This document shows, one piece after another, positions 60,301-64,000 of a stretch of 64,000 nucleotides of DNA. The translations under genes were made by a program, and so were the position numbers. Position 1 is the first letter of the stretch, and each line of letters begins with the position of its first letter. The stretch is from Agaribacillus aureus. Lineage in GTDB: Bacteria; Bacteroidota; Bacteroidia; Cytophagales; Cyclobacteriaceae. The notes under the pieces were generated by a model. It searched no databases. It saw nothing but the letters and a program-made list of their open reading frames with translations, and had not been told where the DNA came from. The DNA is taken from positions 3,224,001-3,288,000 of the forward strand of contig JAUJEB010000001.1 of the NCBI GenBank assembly GCA_030442055.1. The letters run 5' to 3'.

Positions 60301-60911
60301 AAACCCTGGGTTATGTAAATGATGAGAACAAGGAATTATTTGATAAACTAAAACTGGCGGTCTCTGGTATTCACGACACTTTGCATGATCTGATCGGAAT
60401 AGTCGCATTAAGAAAAACCATTGATCAAAGCATCAAGAAAACATCAATTAAGGATCTATTTGAAAGTGTTGTGGAGAGCATTCAGGAACAGGTAAAAATG
60501 GCACATGCTGACATCCGCACAGATTTTAGCGAAGGAGAATACATATCCTATATTCCGGGGCACATCAAAAGTATCATACAAAATTTATTAACTAATTCCG
60601 TAAAATACAGGTCACCAAGAAGGAAACTAAAGGTAAAGGTAAAAACAAGTATAGAAGATGAATATGTTCGTTTGACTGTGGAAGACAATGGAAAGGGAAT
60701 TGACAAAAACCATCATCATCATGTATTCAAACTGTTTAAGCGCCTTGATGAAAGTGTGGAGGGAAAAGGTATTGGACTATTTGCCATTAAATCGCAAATA
60801 GAATCCAATGGTGGTAAAATTTCTTTTGAAAGCGATCTTGACAAAGGCTGTAAGTTTACAGTTTTACTAAAACCCATGGTAGAAATGGCTGAAGAGGAGG
60901 AGTTAGCCTGA
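57342..60911 (+). CDS. CheB-CheR-PAS-histidine kinase fusion
   Basis: A 1189-residue cytoplasmic signalling protein. An N-terminal CheB methylesterase domain has the full triad Ser14, His41, Asp133 (GIGASAGGL; IIQHLSPDY; SGTGTDGSRG) but no receiver domain before it. A CheR methyltransferase follows (EFLIGVTSFFRD; SVGCATGEEAYSLA; LIVCRNVLIYFEK). A long coiled coil of SNEELxxxNEEL repeats (about 660-720) precedes two PAS domains and a HisKA/HATPase kinase with YVATHDLRAPIVNI (His about 975) and EDNGKGIDKNHHHHVFK. No chemoreceptor or CheA is encoded here, so its methylation targets are unknown. Confidence 0.95.
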   Translation: MNENQFSVVGIGASAGGLKVIQDFFDKIQAPVNATFIIIQHLSPDYKSMMDDLLSDHTSLEIETIQHNQLIKPHHIYLIPPNKNVEIYNDKFVLSEIDRAVPVNYPIDIFFQSLSRNFQERAVGIILSGTGTDGSRGIKAIKEEGGLILVQDPEKSEFDGMPKSAVNTGLVDIVGPVDLIASRLVNFLEIGRLDIQIDGLRLNNEFDHVKTLDAILDQLASRRNIDFKLYKKGTILRRIAKRIQILGLQSLSDYHDYLVREEIEAEILEKEFLIGVTSFFRDNGAFKYLKQKILGQIFKSKPATEEIRIWSVGCATGEEAYSLAILLDEYKKANNLKHSFKIFATDLNDLYLNEAAKGVFNNRLVVDLDKKRLEKYFIFKKDQCHIKKDIRNTIVFANHDILKNPPFINIDLIVCRNVLIYFEKDLQQSLFNRFNYCLSQNGFLFLGLNESVNSDNQNFLVISNKWKIYQNKSVVKELPQNNLFKLNLKRNQVSKKLDSPKNPTKTVFSSDSDIKQYISTLLKYYAPTFILVNDKLDVLHISGEAQKLMRFPRNRLEFNLENMVSRKNLGIFRAGIQRVNEENNSIKFSDIPFLNESDTTHLDLKFIPLWFEDLEEKLFIVELGNQSKKDSKVVKESYDGQRFYDKHVRSLEVKLKDTEQQLDEYIGQFEQTNEELQTSNEELMSSNEEMQSTNEELQAVNEELYSVNSELQSKLVEITDINNDINNLLSSTEIGTIFLDNQLKIRKYTPVIERLFNIQKSDIGRHIYNFTDNFDFDNYRNSLSKVLESRDSIEFEIKNSSNQKYYLMKINPFINHKGSLKGVVISFIDIDETTRIEEEINRWFDLSVDLISISDKDGHFRQLNQRFEELLGWTKDYMFHKPILEFIHADDKKDTKDYLKKLATAPSTHHFENRLITQDGSFRVIAWSCQSTQEGIIYSIGRDITQDKKNYENLKRSHEELEQFAYVATHDLRAPIVNIGSLVNIFETLGYVNDENKELFDKLKLAVSGIHDTLHDLIGIVALRKTIDQSIKKTSIKDLFESVVESIQEQVKMAHADIRTDFSEGEYISYIPGHIKSIIQNLLTNSVKYRSPRRKLKVKVKTSIEDEYVRLTVEDNGKGIDKNHHHHVFKLFKRLDESVEGKGIGLFAIKSQIESNGGKISFESDLDKGCKFTVLLKPMVEMAEEEELA

Positions 60912-60940
60912 TCATTAATAAAGCCCTTAACCCCGATTTA

Positions 60941-63475
60941 ATGGATATAACCAAAAATGATAAATTTTACGTCGTAGGTATAGGCGCCTCTGCTGGTGGA
61001 CTGGATCCGATTCAAAAGGTATTTGATATTATACCAAGGTATTCTAAAGCTGCTTTTGTGGTAGTGCAGCACTTGTCACCGGATTTTGTCAGCTTGATGG
61101 ACGAATTGTTGCGTAAGCATACTGATATGAAAGTAAGTACTGCGGTTGACAACGAGCTTATTTTAGCCAATAGAGTTTACCTCGTTCCTCGTAAAAAATT
61201 CATAAAAGTTGAGAAAAACCGATTCGTGATAACTGACAAGGAATCAAAAACCCTTGACATGCCCATTGATGTATTTTTTCATTCCCTGGGAAAATCGTAT
61301 AAGGAAAAAGCGATTGGAATCATACTCTCCGGCTCCGGAACCGATGGTTCAAGAGGTATAAGAACAATTATAGAGAAGGGTGGAATTGCCATGGCACAGG
61401 ATCCTTACTCCGCCCAGTTTGATGGCATGCCCAATGCCGCAATCCATACGGATCTTGTGGATTTTATGGGGACACCTTCGGAAATTGCACAAAGACTGGT
61501 CAAAATCTGTATGGGCAATAAAAGTTTTGTGGAGCCTGGAGATCCCCTTGGTAAGTCGGGTAAGCTTTCCCTAACCGACATTCTATCCACGATTTATACA
61601 AAAAGGGGAATGGATTTTAAATTCTACAAGCAAGGAACCTTATCGCGAATTATAGAAAAAAGAATTCATATCCTGAGCCTGGAAAATATAAATGAATATC
61701 ACAATTATCTGATCAACGATGAAAATGAGACAAATATATTGGCAAAAGAATTCCTGATCGGTGTTACGAAATTTTTCAGGAATCAGGAAGCATTTAAGGC
61801 TATTGAAAACAAAGTTCTACCTTCCCTATTCCAGCACTCACAAGGTTTAAATCCGATCAGAATATGGGTCATGGCTTGCTCGACAGGTGAAGAAGCTTAC
61901 TCGTTGTCAATTTTGTTAAATGAGTATAAACGTAAAAAAAAGCTGGATACAAAGTTTAAAATTTTTGCCTCTGACATTGATGAAAGCGCTATTTCAAAAG
62001 CCCAGCAGGGAATTTACGGAGATCATCTGAAAGCCGATATCCCAGCTGATCTGCGCGAGCGTTATTTCAAAAAACTGGACGGTAAATATGAAGTTGTTAA
62101 AGAAATCAGAGAAAATATTGTATTTGCCGTTCACAACGTGTTGAAAGACCCTCCATTTATCAACATGGATCTGATTGTTTCAAGAAACTTTCTGATATAT
62201 ATCAATACAAAACCTCAGAAAATCGTCCTCGATAAATTTCATTATTCCCTTAACACCAATGGTTTTCTTTTTCTTGGCTCCAGTGAATCACTTCAGGGAA
62301 AGGAAGAGGAATTTGAAGTTATTGACGCCAAATGGCGAATTTTTAGATGTAAAAAATCATTGTCAAAACCAGTCTCAGAACTTACCTTAAAAGAAATTGA
62401 TCCGATTCCATTAAAGTCCACCGGGCCATACGAGAGAATACAGGAAAAGCCATGGCTCAAAAGTATTGACGCAAAACCAGATTATAATGAATTGTTGATA
62501 AAACACTATGCCCCACCTGCATGTTTGATGGTCAATAAAGATCTTGACGTCCTTCATGTTGTCGGTGAGGTTGAGGAGTTTCTGCAATTCCCTACTACTC
62601 CTTCGGATTTTAATTTGAATGCGATGATTGAGAAAAATCAATTGGTCGTTTTCAAAAATGGCGTGAAAGAGGCGCTGGCAAAAAATAAGTCCTACGCCGT
62701 AAAAGGTTTTCCTTTTCAAAGGAAAGGAAAGAATTCTAAAATTAATGTTAAGTTCACCCCCAAGTGGGTTGAATTGAAGCAGTCCAAAATGGTCCTTATA
62801 GAGTTTTTATCGCGGGATAACGCCAGTCGAAAAGAAGTGGAGGCTTTTTTCTCGAAGGAAGACCATACCAAAGAGCAAATCAAAATACTTGAACTGGAGT
62901 TGCTGGAAGCAAAACAAAAATTAAAGATCAATCATGAAAAGTATGAATTAACCAACGAGGAATTGCAGGCAGCAAATGAGGAACTGATGTCGTCCAATGA
63001 GGAGATGCAAAGTACTAATGAAGAGCTACAGTCAGTAAATGTAGAGCTTTATACGGTAAACGCTGAGTTGAACGCCAAAATTAAAGAGCTTAGAGAGCTT
63101 AACAATGACATCAACAATTTGCTGTCCAGCACCGATATAGGAACGATTTTTCTGGATAACGATTTGAAGATCCGAAAATTTACACCTGCCGTAAAATACC
63201 AGTTTAATATTGTAAATAGTGATCTGGGGCGACCTATTTATCATTTTAGCAGTTATTTTGGGTTCAAGGATTTTAAACAGCAGATATTTGAGGTGATGTC
63301 CAGTCTTAAATCGACACAGGTAAAAATTAAAAATGAGAGCGGCAGGGCCTATCTTATGAAAATAAACCCGTTCATAACATCCGAACAGGAGGTAATGGGG
63401 GTTGTGATCTCCTTTGTTGATATTGACGAGTTAAGCAAAAAACAAGGTGCATTGGAAGAAAGTGAAGATCACTAA
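60941..63475 (+). CDS. CheB-CheR-coiled coil-PAS protein without kinase
   Basis: An 844-residue paralogue of the upstream gene, starting 29 bp after it. CheB has Ser17, His44 and the Asp of SGSGTDGSRG; CheR shows EFLIGVTKFFRN, WVMACSTGEEAYSLS and NMDLIVSRNFLIYI (the usual CRNVxxYF has Ser and Phe in place of Cys and Val). The coiled coil (TNEELQAANEELMSSNEEMQ) and one PAS domain follow, then the protein ends with DIDELSKKQGALEESEDH. Compared with its neighbour it lacks the second PAS and the kinase. Tandem stops (TAATAG) end it. It may form dimers with the longer protein through the shared coiled coil. Confidence 0.95.
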   Translation: MDITKNDKFYVVGIGASAGGLDPIQKVFDIIPRYSKAAFVVVQHLSPDFVSLMDELLRKHTDMKVSTAVDNELILANRVYLVPRKKFIKVEKNRFVITDKESKTLDMPIDVFFHSLGKSYKEKAIGIILSGSGTDGSRGIRTIIEKGGIAMAQDPYSAQFDGMPNAAIHTDLVDFMGTPSEIAQRLVKICMGNKSFVEPGDPLGKSGKLSLTDILSTIYTKRGMDFKFYKQGTLSRIIEKRIHILSLENINEYHNYLINDENETNILAKEFLIGVTKFFRNQEAFKAIENKVLPSLFQHSQGLNPIRIWVMACSTGEEAYSLSILLNEYKRKKKLDTKFKIFASDIDESAISKAQQGIYGDHLKADIPADLRERYFKKLDGKYEVVKEIRENIVFAVHNVLKDPPFINMDLIVSRNFLIYINTKPQKIVLDKFHYSLNTNGFLFLGSSESLQGKEEEFEVIDAKWRIFRCKKSLSKPVSELTLKEIDPIPLKSTGPYERIQEKPWLKSIDAKPDYNELLIKHYAPPACLMVNKDLDVLHVVGEVEEFLQFPTTPSDFNLNAMIEKNQLVVFKNGVKEALAKNKSYAVKGFPFQRKGKNSKINVKFTPKWVELKQSKMVLIEFLSRDNASRKEVEAFFSKEDHTKEQIKILELELLEAKQKLKINHEKYELTNEELQAANEELMSSNEEMQSTNEELQSVNVELYTVNAELNAKIKELRELNNDINNLLSSTDIGTIFLDNDLKIRKFTPAVKYQFNIVNSDLGRPIYHFSSYFGFKDFKQQIFEVMSSLKSTQVKIKNESGRAYLMKINPFITSEQEVMGVVISFVDIDELSKKQGALEESEDH

Positions 63476-63935
63476 TAGTCATTGTATAACAAAATTCGCA
63501 ACATATAACATACTATTGACACCAGCTAAAACTAATGTTGATAAGTGTGGATATATCACTCCAAAATGGTTCTTCGTCAATTGTGGTGATTTGATTATTT
63601 CAAGTAAAACACTAGTCCTGGTTTGCAACCAGGATTCTATGTTTAAGCGTTTGCAACGCCTTTTTTATCTATATAAAAGCAGGTTTGAAAGCAACTGCCT
63701 CAAAAGCACCACCTGGCATTGCAAATGCCAAACCAGTGCATCCGCATTGGCCATCCCCGCAAGGCTTGCGCTCAAATACGGACGATATGTTTCAAAAGTT
63801 ACTGTCGGTAATTATCAATACCCTTCCCTTAAAACCCAGGTTGCAGGTCCATTTTGGCGTACAGTATCTGGCTGAATTTTTTGATTCTGAATTTTGATGC
63901 AACAATTATTTATCCGATGTATTTGATCGTTGGAT
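63476..63935. other. Intergenic region downstream of the CheB-CheR genes
   Basis: The region contains two consecutive hairpins at 63617-63666. A 142-codon plus frame (63447-63875) overlaps the CheB-CheR end and both hairpins and has no protein-like features, so I do not call it. Nothing else is recognisable. Confidence 0.5.
63617..63666 (+). terminator. Tandem hairpins and terminator after the CheB-CheR genes
   Basis: CCTGGTT/AACCAGG (63617-63633, 7 bp, TGC loop) is followed by GCGTT/AACGC (63647-63659, TGC loop) and TTTTTT at 63661-63666. The second is a standard terminator 170-190 bp past the stop. Confidence 0.7.
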
Positions 63936-64000
63936 CAGACATATTTTTCTTTCAAAATATCTACTATTCTAAACATTATTCCACCTCCGCCCAAGGTCAT
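63936..64000 (-). CDS. Possible C-terminal end of a gene beyond the right edge
   Basis: A minus-strand frame enters from the right edge and ends at TGA (63936-63938) with MFRIVDILKEKYV, a plausible protein C-terminus. Only about 20 codons lie in the window and an ATG occurs at the edge itself, so this could also be chance. Confidence 0.3.

Noticed and set aside
63447-63875. 142-codon plus-strand frame at the right end
   Set aside because: It overlaps the CheB-CheR stop and runs through two hairpins and a terminator; the translation is Cys/Thr/Lys-rich without recognisable features.

Overview
The window looks like a chromosomal segment of a Bacteroidota bacterium, most likely of the class Cytophagia. 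Indicators are a SusC/SusD pair with a hybrid two-component (HTCC) regulator, a very large adhesin ending in a gliding-motility/type IX secretion (T9SS) C-terminal domain followed by PorP/SprF and OmpA proteins, abundant lipoproteins, mostly absent Shine-Dalgarno sequences, and a TAnnTTTG-type promoter. Two sulfatases suggest access to sulfated (often marine) glycans, but this is inference.

Layout. 0-7.6 kb (all minus): an isoprenylcysteine-methyltransferase-like membrane protein running off the left edge, a Crp/Fnr regulator, an ECF sigma factor coupled to a YCII/DGPF protein, a VOC lipoprotein, and several unassigned membrane or secreted proteins. 8-22.2 kb (all plus): a secreted Gfo/Idh/MocA oxidoreductase, then a polysaccharide-utilisation-type locus of HTCC regulator, SusC, SusD and two sulfatases, with no glycoside hydrolase. 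22.3-25.6 kb (minus): DoxX, a DUF4262 protein and an ATPase + RloB/TOPRIM pair that resembles the AbiL/RloAB anti-phage module. 26-40.5 kb: two more AraC-output hybrid histidine kinases (TPR-type and 7TM-type), an alpha/beta hydrolase, a DUF4395 protein, a class-V aminotransferase, an SDR/AraC pair, a small MscS channel, an EthD lipoprotein and a Doc toxin-antitoxin pair. 40.8-47.9 kb (plus): adhesin, PorP/SprF, OmpA. 48-53.6 kb: a patchwork of di-haem peroxidase, ParDE, a frameshifted membrane protein, a membrane-anchored winged-helix-like protein and an ArsR-SRPBCC pair, framed by two nested pairs of direct repeats. 53.8-63.5 kb: a signalling cluster of response regulators, histidine kinases and two tandem CheB-CheR fusion proteins.

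The most notable structure lies between genes. Four intergenic spots (about 4.9, 25.8, 36.6 and 49.7 kb), all in the same orientation, carry the same 48-bp sequence. Read on the minus strand it encodes the last residues of a tyrosine recombinase; the copy at 49.7 kb still reads as 53 residues of XerC/D-type C-terminal domain with its catalytic Arg and Tyr replaced. Together with the nested direct repeats around the ParDE region and an E. coli-like promoter and ribosome-binding site in front of parDE, this indicates repeated past integration of small mobile cassettes. A second pattern is a set of 21-22-bp phased direct repeats next to all three AraC-type hybrid regulators, which are good candidate operator arrays.

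No tRNA or rRNA gene, CRISPR array or intact insertion sequence was recognised.
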